Assembly (NCBI RefSeq): GCF_000214215.1 | Contig: NC_015559.1 | Coordinates: 3,149,001 to 3,213,000 of the forward strand | DNA length: 64,000 nt | From: Marinomonas posidonica IVIA-Po-181 | GTDB lineage: Bacteria; Pseudomonadota; Gammaproteobacteria; Pseudomonadales; Marinomonadaceae | Direction of reading: 5' to 3' | Shown: one piece after another, positions 46,046 through 55,880 of the stretch | How positions within the stretch are numbered: the first letter of the stretch is position 1 | Layout of the letters: each line of letters opens with the position of its first letter | Notes under the pieces: generated by a model | Told to the model about the DNA's origin: nothing | Database searches by the model: none | Seen by the model: the letters and a program-made list of their open reading frames with translations, nothing else | Made by a program: the position numbers and the translations under genes

Positions 46046-47530
46046 ATGAGTGCTAACGTCGATTTAAACAATCGCCCAGATTATGACAAGGTGATTCAAG
46101 ACATCGCTGACTATGTGCTGAACTATCAAGTCAGCAGTCAAGAAGCCCTAGATACGGCTCGGAATTGCCTAATGGATACCTTAGGCTGTGGGTTATTAGC
46201 GTTACGATTCCCTGAATGTACCAAACACCTTGGCCCAATAGTACAAGGTACTATCGTACCCAATGGCGCCCGAGTACCGGGCACGTCACTGACGCTCGAC
46301 CCAGTAAAAGCGGCCTGGGACATAGGCTGTATCATCCGCTGGTTGGACTACAACGACACTTGGTTAGCGGCTGAATGGGGCCACCCATCTGATAATTTAG
46401 GTGGTATTCTGGCCATTGCCGACCACCTTTCACAGCAAAGACTGGCTCAAGGCGAATCGCCACTCACCATGCGTGATGTGCTAGAAGCCATGATTATGGC
46501 ACATGAAATCCAAGGGGTTATTGCCTTAGAAAATTCCTTTAACCGAGTGGGATTATGTCACGTACTTTTAGTCCGTATTGCCTCAACCGCTGTCGTAACA
46601 AAAATGATGGGGGGGGATCGTGAACAAATCATGGCCGCTATTTCCCAAGCTTGGGTCGATGGTTCGGCGCTGCGGACTTATCGCCATGCTCCGAATGCCG
46701 GCTCTCGAAAATCCTGGGCGGCGGGTGATGCGACATCTCGGGCGGTCCGTTTAGCAGATATGTCAATGCGTGGTGAAATGGGCATCCCCAGTGTACTGAC
46801 GGCACCTCAATGGGGATTTTATGACGTCTCTTTCAGCAAGACTAATAAAGACCAAGCCATCAAACCTGAAGCACAAAGAGCATTCTCTTTCTCTCAAGGC
46901 TATGATGCTTACGTCATGGAAAACATTTTGTTTAAAATCTCTTTCCCTGCGGAGTTCCACGCACAAACTGCCGCCGAAGCGGCCGTTACCTTGCATCCTC
47001 AGGTAAAAGATCGACTGGATGAGATTGAGAAAATCGTCATCCGCACCCATGAATCGGCGATTCGTATCATTTCCAAAGTCGGCCCGCTTGCCAATGCGGC
47101 CGACCGTGATCACTGCTTGCAATATATGACAGCGGTGCCATTAGCCTTTGGAAACTTGATCGCAGAACATTACGAAGATGACTTCCATCAATCTCACCCT
47201 ATTATTGATATCTTGCGAGATAAAATGGACATTATCGAAGATAAGCGCTTTACGGCTGAGTATTTAGAAGCCGACAAGCGTTCCATAGCCAATGCCATTC
47301 AAGTCTTCTTTAAAGATGGCAGCCACACGGAAGAAGTGGTGGTGGAATACCCAATTGGGCACCGTCGTCGTCGTCAAGATGGCATTCCATTACTGGAACA
47401 AAAGTTCCAAGCCAACCTTGCAACGCGCTTCCCAAGCGCTCGTTGTCAGCAAATTTATACTCTCTGTAAAGATCAAACTGAGTTAGAAAAGACACAAGTG
47501 AATCGCTTCATGGATTTGTTTGTCATCTAA
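46046..47530 (+). CDS. prpD: 2-Methylcitrate dehydratase
   Basis: Dehydrates 2-methylcitrate to 2-methyl-cis-aconitate. The 494 residues match the MmgE/PrpD family: [49 protein letters not shown] (about 97-125), [19 protein letters not shown], and RAWA-like [16 protein letters not shown]. It is cofactor-free, unlike AcnD/PrpF, and neither of those genes is present. An aconitase from elsewhere would hydrate the product to 2-methylisocitrate. prpE is also absent, so propionate activation must be encoded elsewhere. Confidence 0.97.
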   Translation: MSANVDLNNRPDYDKVIQDIADYVLNYQVSSQEALDTARNCLMDTLGCGLLALRFPECTKHLGPIVQGTIVPNGARVPGTSLTLDPVKAAWDIGCIIRWLDYNDTWLAAEWGHPSDNLGGILAIADHLSQQRLAQGESPLTMRDVLEAMIMAHEIQGVIALENSFNRVGLCHVLLVRIASTAVVTKMMGGDREQIMAAISQAWVDGSALRTYRHAPNAGSRKSWAAGDATSRAVRLADMSMRGEMGIPSVLTAPQWGFYDVSFSKTNKDQAIKPEAQRAFSFSQGYDAYVMENILFKISFPAEFHAQTAAEAAVTLHPQVKDRLDEIEKIVIRTHESAIRIISKVGPLANAADRDHCLQYMTAVPLAFGNLIAEHYEDDFHQSHPIIDILRDKMDIIEDKRFTAEYLEADKRSIANAIQVFFKDGSHTEEVVVEYPIGHRRRRQDGIPLLEQKFQANLATRFPSARCQQIYTLCKDQTELEKTQVNRFMDLFVI

Positions 47531-47906
47531 CCAGCCTTTCAACAATGCGCTTTCCTAGGCCATTATGTGGCATTTAGCCTAGGGAAGCTTCCACCCCTTC
47601 CTATTTCCCTATAGAACAAATTAGCTCTCTAGCTTCAAACTATCGTCCCCTTCTACTAGCTTCTACCCTAAAAAATTGCCCTATTTTAATGTTTAGATTG
47701 GCGCCTTTTTAACGAAAATCTTAATAATTTTTATTTATAGTTAATCATAAGATGTAACCTTTTGTTCATTTAAAACAACTAGATATAAACTTAATTGTTT
47801 AAGATAATCGCAAAGTTATGTAAATTTAATTTACATAACAAAGAGGAAATAATGATGAAAATCATTATGAAAAATCAACTTTTCTATATGAAAGGACTAA
47901 CCATAA
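47531..47906. other. Intergenic region between prpD and the chemoreceptor gene
   Basis: 376 bp. An inverted repeat lies at 47554-47583 close to prpD. The rest is AT-rich with several short frames that are not gene-like. No clear promoter was recognised. Confidence 0.5.
47554..47583 (+). repeat. Inverted repeat after prpD
   Basis: CCTAGGC (47554-47560) and GCCTAGG (47577-47583) pair, with an inner GCCA/TGGC option. No U-tract; it may mark the 3' end of the prp transcript. Confidence 0.4.
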
Positions 47907-49925
47907 ATGTTTTCTACAATAAAGTATGCCTCTCTTCCCAAAAAGCTTGGGCTTGGAACTCTCATCGCAGTGTTGCTACTATCTATCGCTTTAGTCGTCA
48001 TTATTGGGGGGTTATTTGAAAGCCAAATTGGTGGCATTGTTACCAGCCATCAAGAAAAAGAAATTGAACTCGTCGTTAATCGCCTTAACAGTCGTTATGA
48101 TTCATTCAAACAAATCTCCTTGCATAATGCCGATATGCTTGATTTCAGTCTGAATGAGGTCGAAACAAATTATAATCAGACCATGACCTTAGCCAATCAA
48201 ACCATTCCGTCACTGACACTGCATGGTGAAACGCTAAATGGTCAATCGGACTTTATAACGAATTTTGCCAAAGCCGCTGGCGCGGATACCAGTATCATCA
48301 TGGCCAAAAATGGTGGATTTTATCGTATCGCTCAATCCAACAAACAACTCCCCGTCTCGATTTCCGCCAACAATAAAGGCCGATCTTCCCTAAATAATAA
48401 ACGAACTTTTGTTGGCCGTAATGAAATAAACCAGCAAGACTATTTTGCTATTTATAAACCCCTAAGCAATCAAACGGGCTTATACATTGAATTATTATTT
48501 CCCTTTGATAGCGTCCTTAAACCACTACGTCATTCAATAAATAGTATGCGGTTTGGCAAAACCGGTTATGTATTTGTTACGGAAGGCAGAGGAAAAGAGG
48601 AAGGAAAACTGCTCATTCACCCAACCAGTGAAGGCAAAGGACTGTACAGCCTTCAGCCAAAGCTTAACAGCACCTTTAAAAAACTCTATCAATCTGACAA
48701 GGGTGTTATTCATTATTCTCTAAAAGTTGCTGGAAAAGGCGATAAAGCCCGCCCCTCTAAAGTACTTTTCCAGTCTGTTCCAAAATGGAATTGGGTGGTT
48801 TCACTGAAGACGTATGATGATGAATACGCTGAGGAAGTGAATCACGTTCTATTAATAATGACCATCATTGTGGTCATTACAGCATTTGCCCTTAGCTTAA
48901 TTCTTATTGTGTTCATTCGAAGCGCCCTGTCACCATTAAAAGAAATGTCGTCGGCGATGGAGCAACTTGGTCATGGCAACCTGGCGTTCCGCTTCCAGCG
49001 ACATGCCAGCAAAAACAGCAATAATGAGATCGATGCCTTACAAGTTGATGCCATTAAAATGCGTGATAATTTAGTCAAGCTGATAACGAACATTCAAACC
49101 TCAAGTGAAGCTTTATTGGCATCAACTTCAGGCATTTCGAATGCAAACAGCGATTTAGTACAAAGCGCAAATGCCAGCCAGGATGCGAGTGCTCAAGTCA
49201 GTTCGGCCATCACTCAAATATCAACGTCAATCGAAGAAGTGGCGCAAAGCTCCAATCAAGTATCGGAACAATCCGCAAAAATGTCACACTTGACAACTCA
49301 AGGACACCATGCGGTGAAACAAGTGGAAGAAACCGTCAGCATGCTGTCGTCGGCTTTTACTAAAGCATCCAATACCATCAAAACGGTTGAACACAGCTCA
49401 AAAGACATTGGCGAAGTGGTCACTGTGATTAATAACATTGCCGAACAAACCAACTTATTAGCTCTGAATGCTGCCATTGAAGCGGCTCGTGCCGGCGAGC
49501 AAGGACGAGGCTTTGCGGTAGTAGCCGATGAAGTGCGCGTGCTAGCCCAACGCACGCAAACGTCGACAGAAGAAATTCGCAACGTGGTCGATAAGCTTCA
49601 AGCTAATAGTCAATCGGCCGTGATGGACATGGAACAAGGTTCTGAACAAGTACGCAATAGCATTGAGCAAACACATACCGCTGACCAGCTATTAAACGAT
49701 ATCCTGACATCCATTCAAGATGTGGAGATGGGCATCAGCAATGTTGCTGCAGCGACTGAAGAACAGAGTGTCGCGTCCACTCAAATTCGTCGAAATGCAG
49801 AAGACTTGCAAGATGCCGCCATACAAACTCAAACCATGGCCAATACGTCACAAGGGCACAGCCAGAACATTGAACAATTGGCTAACACCCTACAACATGA
49901 CTTATCAAGTTTCACCATAAAATAA
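47907..49925 (+). CDS. Methyl-accepting chemotaxis protein with periplasmic Cache-type sensor
   Basis: Chemoreceptor of 672 residues. A transmembrane helix (about 15-36) leads into a periplasmic Cache_3/Cache_2-like sensor (about 37-310, with [25 protein letters not shown]). A second helix (about 312-337, [22 protein letters not shown]), a HAMP domain and a long signalling domain follow. The latter contains the hairpin tip [32 protein letters not shown]. The ligand is unknown. Its neighbours do not decide whether it senses propionate or dicarboxylates. Confidence 0.94.
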   Translation: MFSTIKYASLPKKLGLGTLIAVLLLSIALVVIIGGLFESQIGGIVTSHQEKEIELVVNRLNSRYDSFKQISLHNADMLDFSLNEVETNYNQTMTLANQTIPSLTLHGETLNGQSDFITNFAKAAGADTSIIMAKNGGFYRIAQSNKQLPVSISANNKGRSSLNNKRTFVGRNEINQQDYFAIYKPLSNQTGLYIELLFPFDSVLKPLRHSINSMRFGKTGYVFVTEGRGKEEGKLLIHPTSEGKGLYSLQPKLNSTFKKLYQSDKGVIHYSLKVAGKGDKARPSKVLFQSVPKWNWVVSLKTYDDEYAEEVNHVLLIMTIIVVITAFALSLILIVFIRSALSPLKEMSSAMEQLGHGNLAFRFQRHASKNSNNEIDALQVDAIKMRDNLVKLITNIQTSSEALLASTSGISNANSDLVQSANASQDASAQVSSAITQISTSIEEVAQSSNQVSEQSAKMSHLTTQGHHAVKQVEETVSMLSSAFTKASNTIKTVEHSSKDIGEVVTVINNIAEQTNLLALNAAIEAARAGEQGRGFAVVADEVRVLAQRTQTSTEEIRNVVDKLQANSQSAVMDMEQGSEQVRNSIEQTHTADQLLNDILTSIQDVEMGISNVAAATEEQSVASTQIRRNAEDLQDAAIQTQTMANTSQGHSQNIEQLANTLQHDLSSFTIK

Positions 49926-49935
49926 CATTGGCGTC

Positions 49936-49972
49936 CTCCTATAGCCGCAGTATCATACTCCGGCTATAGGAG
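49936..49972 (+). promoter_or_regulatory. Hairpin that contains the tmcA ribosome-binding site
   Basis: CTCCTATAGCCG (49936-49947) pairs perfectly over 12 bp with CGGCTATAGGAG (49961-49972), followed by ATTTTT and the tmcA ATG. The AGGAG ribosome-binding site is the end of the 3' arm. It can act as the chemoreceptor gene's terminator, or, in read-through RNA, block tmcA translation. Confidence 0.75.
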
Positions 49973-49978
49973 ATTTTT

Positions 49979-52060
49979 ATGACCCATTCTGACCACCATC
50001 GCCGCTGCTTTATATTAAGAGGGACAAGCCAACAACTGTTGTCAGAATTTTCACATCTAAGCCAAAGACTTAATACGCCTCTCATCTGTACTCAAGATCC
50101 CGAGCCCTACGACCAACTCAATCAAGGTTTATATCAAACCTGCAACTTTAAACAGGCTCGTCAGTTGCTAGGCAGCACTCAAGAAGCGGTATTAATCGAT
50201 CTCACTCAAGGTGTTTCTGCTAGTGCATTAGCCATTCTTGCTGGAACGGTTCGTGGCGGCGGTCTATTTGCCTTGGGACTACCCAACGGTAACTGGCACG
50301 ATTGCCTTGATGAGGATTTATCTCGTTACTTGCCTTGGCCATACCAACCCGAACAAGTTCACTCGTATTTTAAAGACTATTTATGGTCGCAGTTACAGGG
50401 AACCACTAGCCCGTTCCAAGAAAGCCTAGAACAGCAAGCCCCCTTAACGGCGTTGCCGGTTTGGTCACAAAACATCACGCTAACCTCGCAACAGCAGCAG
50501 GCCCAGAACCAGCTTCTTAACCTAGACGCAGATCATTACATTCTCTCTGCGGCTCGAGGGCGAGGTAAATCCACCTTGCTAGGCGATACACTGGCAAAAC
50601 TGTCTCAAACGTCGCTCAACCTTGCTTTAGTCGCCCCTAACCAAGACGCCATTGGAACGTTAAAAGCACAATTTGAACGAAGCCTAAAGCAGCAAACGCT
50701 CTCTGCAAAATGGCCTTTCTATGCCGCTGACGCTTTACTCTCAGACACACAACAATGGGATGTTTTAATCGTCGATGAAGCCGCTATGTTCCCCATTCCC
50801 ATACTTATTGAATTGGCCAAACGAGCCAAACACTGCGTCTTTAGTACCACAGACTATGGCTATGAAGGGATAGGAAAAGGCTTTGGCATCCGTTTCACTA
50901 AGCATTTGAAGCAATTAAAAAGCCGATCCAAGCAGGGAGTTATCCACTTAAAATTGGATCAACCTATCCGATGGGGGAAAAATGACCCACTTGAAAAATG
51001 GCTGAATAACACCCTCTTTTTAGGCAGCGAAATGCCTAATGAACCGATGACTAAATACCCAATTGAAACGCTTCAATATCAGGCTTTGTGCGCAAAAGAT
51101 TGGTTACAACAACCCCATCAGCTAAATCATGCCTTCCAGCTGTTAGCCAATGCACATTACCAAACCTCAGCCGATAACTTACGTTGGATGTTGGATGATC
51201 CTTCGCTTTCGATCCATACGTTGAGCCATGAAAACGCGTTGCAATCTCTGGCCATTGTGTCGGCAGAAGGAGGCTTATCAGATAGCTTGAATCAAGCGGT
51301 CATGGAAGGTAAACGCCGCCCCAGAGGCCATTTGGTACCACAATCCTTACTCGCACATGAAGGCATAGCAGAAGCAGGAAAACAGTCCTTTTGGCGCATC
51401 AGCCGAATTGCCACTCAAGCACATCAACACAACCTTGGTTATGGCAGTAAACTGCTTGAAAAAATAGAAAAATCCGCACCACCAGAGTGTGATTTTCTTT
51501 GCACCAGTTTTGCTGCAACGCCAGATGTACTGCACTTCTGGCTAAAAAATGGCTATCGTATTGTGCGCTTGGGCACCTCTAAAGATCACGCCAGTGGCAG
51601 CTACTCCATTATGATGGTGAAATCACTTAACCAGTCCGCCAAAACCATTAGCATAAAATGGCAAACACGCTTTCTTGAAAAATTCACTCTGAATCTGTTG
51701 CTGCAATACCATGACCTGCCAAGCGATTTGGTGCTGCAAATCCTTGCTGGAAGCAATGGCGAAATTGGTTTGCCGAGCTTAGCCCAACTTAGCCTACAAG
51801 AACAAAACGAATTAGCCTTATTTATAAATCATCACAAGCCTTTCGACAGCATCCGTCCCGTTTTTTTAAAGGCCTGCTACCAATTAGCCATTAGCAACCA
51901 ACTTGATGCTAAGGATCCAAGCCATCTACTGATGTTAGAAGCCGCATTAGGACGAAATTTATCAAGTAACCAAAGAAAGGCTCAGTTAGATGGTAAAAAA
52001 GCCATTTACCAAACCTTCAAAAGCCATTTATCAAACTTTCAAAAGCCTTTTAAAGGCTAA
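49979..52060 (+). CDS. tmcA: tRNA(Met) cytidine acetyltransferase TmcA
   Basis: Makes N4-acetylcytidine at the wobble position of elongator tRNA-Met, using acetyl-CoA and ATP. The 693 residues have the family order. An N-terminal DUF1726 domain is followed by an RNA-helicase-like module with Walker A SAARGRGKST (about 190-199) and Walker B VLIVDEAAMFPIPIL. The GNAT domain (about 430-550) has SFWRISRIATQAHQHNLGYGSKLL and DFLCTSFAATPDVLHFWLKNGY. A tRNA-binding tail closes it. The start follows a hairpin containing its own AGGAG. Confidence 0.95.
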   Translation: MTHSDHHRRCFILRGTSQQLLSEFSHLSQRLNTPLICTQDPEPYDQLNQGLYQTCNFKQARQLLGSTQEAVLIDLTQGVSASALAILAGTVRGGGLFALGLPNGNWHDCLDEDLSRYLPWPYQPEQVHSYFKDYLWSQLQGTTSPFQESLEQQAPLTALPVWSQNITLTSQQQQAQNQLLNLDADHYILSAARGRGKSTLLGDTLAKLSQTSLNLALVAPNQDAIGTLKAQFERSLKQQTLSAKWPFYAADALLSDTQQWDVLIVDEAAMFPIPILIELAKRAKHCVFSTTDYGYEGIGKGFGIRFTKHLKQLKSRSKQGVIHLKLDQPIRWGKNDPLEKWLNNTLFLGSEMPNEPMTKYPIETLQYQALCAKDWLQQPHQLNHAFQLLANAHYQTSADNLRWMLDDPSLSIHTLSHENALQSLAIVSAEGGLSDSLNQAVMEGKRRPRGHLVPQSLLAHEGIAEAGKQSFWRISRIATQAHQHNLGYGSKLLEKIEKSAPPECDFLCTSFAATPDVLHFWLKNGYRIVRLGTSKDHASGSYSIMMVKSLNQSAKTISIKWQTRFLEKFTLNLLLQYHDLPSDLVLQILAGSNGEIGLPSLAQLSLQEQNELALFINHHKPFDSIRPVFLKACYQLAISNQLDAKDPSHLLMLEAALGRNLSSNQRKAQLDGKKAIYQTFKSHLSNFQKPFKG

Positions 52061-52323
52061 AATAGGCGGTTAGCCACCCATCACTTCACACACCATGTGC
52101 CAAGTCTCCCCCACAAACAACCTCCGGCCATTTCACTTCGCACGCAGAAAAAACCTAAAAAACCTTTATATTCAATATCTTAAACAAAAATCTAAAGATT
52201 TGGCACGAAATGTGTAAATAACCCCTCTAGCAATCTTTAATTTTGCGCGGCCCATTCAGGGCTAAAAATCCGGTAACCATATCCGGCAACAATAATAAAT
52301 ACGCTTTTTGGAGTTTTATAAAA

Positions 52324-53316
52324 ATGAAAAAAATCAGTCTTGCTCTAACCTCTCTTGCCCTTGCGTTTTCTGCTAATACAGCATTAGCAAACTGTGATGC
52401 AGGTGAGCGTGTCGTCAAATTCAGTCACGTTACTGGCGGTACCACTCACCCTAAAGTCGTTGCAGCCAACAGCTTCGCAGATCGTGTTAACAAAGAAATG
52501 AACGGCAAATTGTGTGTAGAGGTGTTTCCTAACTCAACGCTTTTTGGTGATTCAAAAGAGCTTGAAGCCCTACTATTAGGCGACGTTCAACTACTCGCCC
52601 CTTCATTGTCTAAGTTCGGTTCATACACTGACAAATACGGTGTATTTGATTTACCGTTCATCTTTAAAGACATGGATCACGCTATCCGTTTCACTAAAAC
52701 GCCAGAAGGTAAAAAACTTCTTCTTGAAATGGATGATTACGCAGGCTTTGTTGGTCTAGGTTACTGGATGTCTGGTATGAAATACTTCTCTGCCAACAAA
52801 CCACTAATCAAGCCTAGCGATGCAAAAGGTCTTAAATTCCGTGTACAAACGTCTGATGTTGCAAAACAAATGATCTCAGCAATGGGTGCATCTCCACAGG
52901 CGATGGCATTCTCTGAAGTATACAGTGCATTGCAAACTGGCGTTGTCGATGGTCAGGAAAACACTTGGTCTAACATCTACACGAAGAAATTCTTCGAAGT
53001 ACAAGACAGTGTTACCGAAACCAACCACCAATTGTTGGCGTACTTGTTCATGACCTCTTCTGAGTTCCTAGACAGCTTGTCTGCCGAAGATCGCACACAA
53101 TTCCTTGCAATCGCAGACGCGGTTACGCAAGAAGCCAACTTATCTGTTAAAGCGAAAGAAGCGGCCAACCGTGCCAACATTCTAAAAGCTGGCGGTAAGA
53201 TCAATTCTTTGACGCCAGAACAGCTACAAGTCTGGGTAGAAACAATGAAGCCGGTTTGGAAACAATTCGAAAGCTACATTGGTAAAGACTTAATCAACGC
53301 TGCGGCGGGTGCTTAA
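52324..53316 (+). CDS. dctP: TRAP transporter substrate-binding protein (DctP)
   Basis: Periplasmic binding protein of a tripartite ATP-independent transporter, probably for C4-dicarboxylates. The ATG at 52324 follows TTGGAG and gives 330 residues with a Sec signal (ISLALTSLALAFSANTALA). The mature part has KFSHVTGGTTHPKVVAANSFADRV, EVFPNSTLFGDSKELEALLLGDV, the carboxylate-binding arginine in KGLKFRVQTSDV, and VYSALQTGVVDGQENTWSNI. dctQ follows after 154 bp containing a strong hairpin. Confidence 0.94.
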   Translation: MKKISLALTSLALAFSANTALANCDAGERVVKFSHVTGGTTHPKVVAANSFADRVNKEMNGKLCVEVFPNSTLFGDSKELEALLLGDVQLLAPSLSKFGSYTDKYGVFDLPFIFKDMDHAIRFTKTPEGKKLLLEMDDYAGFVGLGYWMSGMKYFSANKPLIKPSDAKGLKFRVQTSDVAKQMISAMGASPQAMAFSEVYSALQTGVVDGQENTWSNIYTKKFFEVQDSVTETNHQLLAYLFMTSSEFLDSLSAEDRTQFLAIADAVTQEANLSVKAKEAANRANILKAGGKINSLTPEQLQVWVETMKPVWKQFESYIGKDLINAAAGA

Positions 53317-53333
53317 GTTAACTTGATCCTGCT

Positions 53334-53356
53334 GAGCTGACCCTTTGGGTCAGCTC
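53334..53356 (+). terminator. Strong hairpin between dctP and dctQ
   Basis: GAGCTGACCC-TTT-GGGTCAGCTC is a perfect 10-bp stem followed by the imperfect T-rich TTTGTGGTTTT. Partial termination here would favour the binding protein over the membrane subunits, as is common in such operons. Confidence 0.75.
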
Positions 53357-53470
53357 TTTGTGGTTTTAAATGTGTACTTCTTTCGCCAAAACTCATCTGG
53401 CCATAACGTCTCACAAACACGCCACATGCTGCTTTTATTTGTTTCGCTCCACGTAAATTAGGAGACCCCC

Positions 53471-54148
53471 ATGGCATATTGGCCACACTTATACTTACTT
53501 TTCTTCATCCTCATTCTTTGGGCCCTTGAAAGACGCTTCCCAAAAGTAATGGCTCGTGCAGAAGAAAATTTATTGATCCTTGTGATCTCTTCCATTATGG
53601 CCGTCTCTTTTGGTCAAGTTATCGCACGTTATGGTTTCAACACAGGTTGGGACGCAGCGTTAGAATTTAATACTATTGCCTTCTCTTGGTTGATCCTTTT
53701 GGGCATGAGCTATGGCATCAAAACCAATCTTCATATTGGTGTCGACATTGTTTTAAACGCTGTGCCAAAGCGCATTACAAAAGCCTTATCTCTGTTTGGT
53801 GCTGCAGCGGCTATGCTATACGGTTTGATCCTATTGGATTCTACTTGGTTAGCCATGCTTGGTGTGGATGTAAAAGGCGGTGCAATCGAGTACTGGTCGA
53901 AAATGTTCCGTATCGGCATTGGTTCAGAAGAACTGCGTTACCCTGAATTCATTCAAGAAATGTTTGGTGTACGTCCACGTATCCAGCGCTGGATCGTTTT
54001 GGTGATTCTTCCAATCAGTTTGGCACTCCTGTCTTATCGCTCTCTACAAGCCTTTATTAGCATTGCCCGCGGCAAACGCGACATGCTAATCAGCGGCCAT
54101 GAGGCACAAGACCTTGTCAAAGAAAACCAAAACGTCTTGAAAGACTAG
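53471..54148 (+). CDS. dctQ: TRAP transporter small permease (DctQ)
   Basis: Small inner-membrane subunit, 225 residues. Helices are visible at about 4-20, 36-52, 70-88, 103-125 and 175-195, with the DctQ motif SWLILLGMSYGIKTNLHIGVDIV. The segment between the last helices is longer than in minimal DctQ proteins. It is 15 bp before dctM. GGAGACCCCC precedes the ATG. Confidence 0.92.
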   Translation: MAYWPHLYLLFFILILWALERRFPKVMARAEENLLILVISSIMAVSFGQVIARYGFNTGWDAALEFNTIAFSWLILLGMSYGIKTNLHIGVDIVLNAVPKRITKALSLFGAAAAMLYGLILLDSTWLAMLGVDVKGGAIEYWSKMFRIGIGSEELRYPEFIQEMFGVRPRIQRWIVLVILPISLALLSYRSLQAFISIARGKRDMLISGHEAQDLVKENQNVLKD

Positions 54149-54163
54149 CTCAGGAGCTTAATT

Positions 54164-55777
54164 GTGGAATCCATTATTCTATTTTCTATGGTACTAATCT
54201 TGCTGTTTATCGGCTTGCCTGTTGGTATCTCCTTGGGCTTATCGTCCATTTTATTTATTACTTTTTTCTCCCACGACTCCTTGTCGTCTGTGGCAATCTC
54301 TTTATTCGGTGTGGGTCAGCATTACACACTATTAGCGATTCCGTTTTTCATCATTGCCTCGTCTTACATGTCGACTGGTGGAGTAGCAAAGCGTCTGATT
54401 AACTTTGCCATTGCCAGTGTCGGTCACTTCCGTGGTGGTCTGGCGATGGCATCAGTCTTGGCATGTATGATGTTTGCCGCCTTATCTGGTTCTTCCCCAG
54501 CCACCGTAGTTGCCATTGGTACCATTGCGATTGCTGGTATGCGCCAAGTAGGTTACTCAAAAGAGTTTGCGTCTGGCATCATTGCTAACGCAGGTACGCT
54601 TGGTATTTTGATTCCACCTTCGATTGTAATGGTGGTTTACGCCGCTTCGGTTGACGTTTCTGTTGGTCGTATGTTCCTCGCGGGTGTCATTCCAGGTTTG
54701 ATGGCTGGCGGTATGTTGATGCTGGCCATTTATGTGGTAGCACGCATCAAGAAACTGCCTGCTGAAGAGTGGAAAGGCTTTGGCAATCTCATTCGTGGTG
54801 GTAAAGACGCTGGCTGGGGCTTGTTCTTGGTTGTCATCATCATGGGAGGAATTTATGGTGGTGTGTTTACCCCAACTGAAGCGGCTGTGGTTGCTGCGGT
54901 TTACTCCATGTTCATTGCGTTATTCGTTTACCGTGACATGGGACCTTTAAAAGGCAAAACCTGGACCAATGACGATGACACCACTCATGCACGAGTTGGC
55001 TTCAACGGCATGGTATATGGTGTTTCCTTCTTCCTTGTATGGGAAATCATGTCTTTCTTTGCCCTATCGGACAACGAAACCATTACCGGTGGCGATCGTG
55101 CGATTTGGGGTCTTATCATGTCAGCCCTATTGGCCGTCTTCTACGTTTATAAGCGTTCTAGCAAACTAGAAGAGTCCATCTCCGCTTGTTTCCTTGCCGG
55201 CTTACCCATTTGGGGACGTAACTTGTCGATGATGTTACGTGGTTTCTTCCCATCTTTGTTTGGTGAAGAGTCTCGTAAAGTGATGTTAGAAGGGACAAAA
55301 ACCACTGTGATGTTGATGTTCATCATCGCTAACGCCTTGTTGTTTGCTCACACCTTGTCGGCAGAACGTATCCCTCAAATGATCACAGAGTGGATGCTTG
55401 GGGTTGGTTTTAACTGGTTTACTTTCCTAGTTGCTGTGAACATTCTGCTGTTAATCGGTGGTCAGTTCATGGAGCCATCTGGTTTGTTGGTAATTGTCGC
55501 GCCTGTGGTTTTCCCAATTGCGATGGAGTTAGGTGTTGACCCTATCCACTTGGGTATCATCATGGTTGTTAACATGGAAATCGGTATGATCACGCCACCA
55601 ATTGGTTTGAACCTCTTCGTGACGTCAGGCATCACTGGCATGAGCTTGGCTCGTGTAGTGAAAGCGGCCATGCCATTCGTACTTGTCTTGATGGTGTTCC
55701 TAGTACTCGTGACCTATATCCCAGCATTGTCTACGGCTTTGCCTTACAGCATTATGGGACCAGAGATCGTGCAGTAA
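54164..55777 (+). CDS. dctM: TRAP transporter large permease (DctM) with an internal insertion
   Basis: Large sodium-coupled permease of the TRAP transporter, 537 residues from a GTG start after AGGAG. Family motifs are LFIGLPVGISLGLSS, FFIIASSYMSTGGVAKRLI, CMMFAALSGSSPATVVAIG, GILIPPSIVMVVYA, and near the end GQFMEPSGLLVIVAPV and MEIGMITPPIGLNLFV. About 110 residues (262-370) lie between YRDMGPLK and KTTVMLMFIIANALLF, where ordinary DctM (about 425 residues) joins directly. The insertion carries two extra probable helices. Confidence 0.93.
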   Translation: MESIILFSMVLILLFIGLPVGISLGLSSILFITFFSHDSLSSVAISLFGVGQHYTLLAIPFFIIASSYMSTGGVAKRLINFAIASVGHFRGGLAMASVLACMMFAALSGSSPATVVAIGTIAIAGMRQVGYSKEFASGIIANAGTLGILIPPSIVMVVYAASVDVSVGRMFLAGVIPGLMAGGMLMLAIYVVARIKKLPAEEWKGFGNLIRGGKDAGWGLFLVVIIMGGIYGGVFTPTEAAVVAAVYSMFIALFVYRDMGPLKGKTWTNDDDTTHARVGFNGMVYGVSFFLVWEIMSFFALSDNETITGGDRAIWGLIMSALLAVFYVYKRSSKLEESISACFLAGLPIWGRNLSMMLRGFFPSLFGEESRKVMLEGTKTTVMLMFIIANALLFAHTLSAERIPQMITEWMLGVGFNWFTFLVAVNILLLIGGQFMEPSGLLVIVAPVVFPIAMELGVDPIHLGIIMVVNMEIGMITPPIGLNLFVTSGITGMSLARVVKAAMPFVLVLMVFLVLVTYIPALSTALPYSIMGPEIVQ

Positions 55778-55784
55778 TCGCCTT

Positions 55785-55817
55785 ACCTCCAAACTGTTCT
55801 GTGGACACTTTGGAGGT
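55785..55817 (+). repeat. Inverted repeat after dctM
   Basis: ACCTCCAAA and TTTGGAGGT form a perfect nine-base-pair stem with a 15-base loop, eight bases after the dctM stop and just before a terminator. Confidence 0.55.
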
Positions 55818-55830
55818 ACAAAACAGTCAT

Positions 55831-55859
55831 AAAAAAAGAGCCTATAGGCTCTTTTTTTT
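55831..55859. terminator. Bidirectional terminator between dctM and kduD
   Basis: AAAAAAAGAGCC-TATA-GGCTCTTTTTTTT, a long symmetric stem with T-runs both ways, between convergent genes. Confidence 0.93.
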
Positions 55860-55880
55860 GAACAGATGAAAATATCAACC

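Noticed and set aside
47795..48019. 74-codon plus-strand frame overlapping the start of the chemoreceptor gene
   Set aside because: Different register, AT-rich and Lys/Asn-heavy, and overlaps the conserved first helix of the receptor.
52202..52216. TGGCAC-N5-GTGT as a sigma-54 promoter for dctP
   Set aside because: The -24 half is perfect, but the -12 half lacks the required GC, and no sigma-54 activator gene is adjacent.
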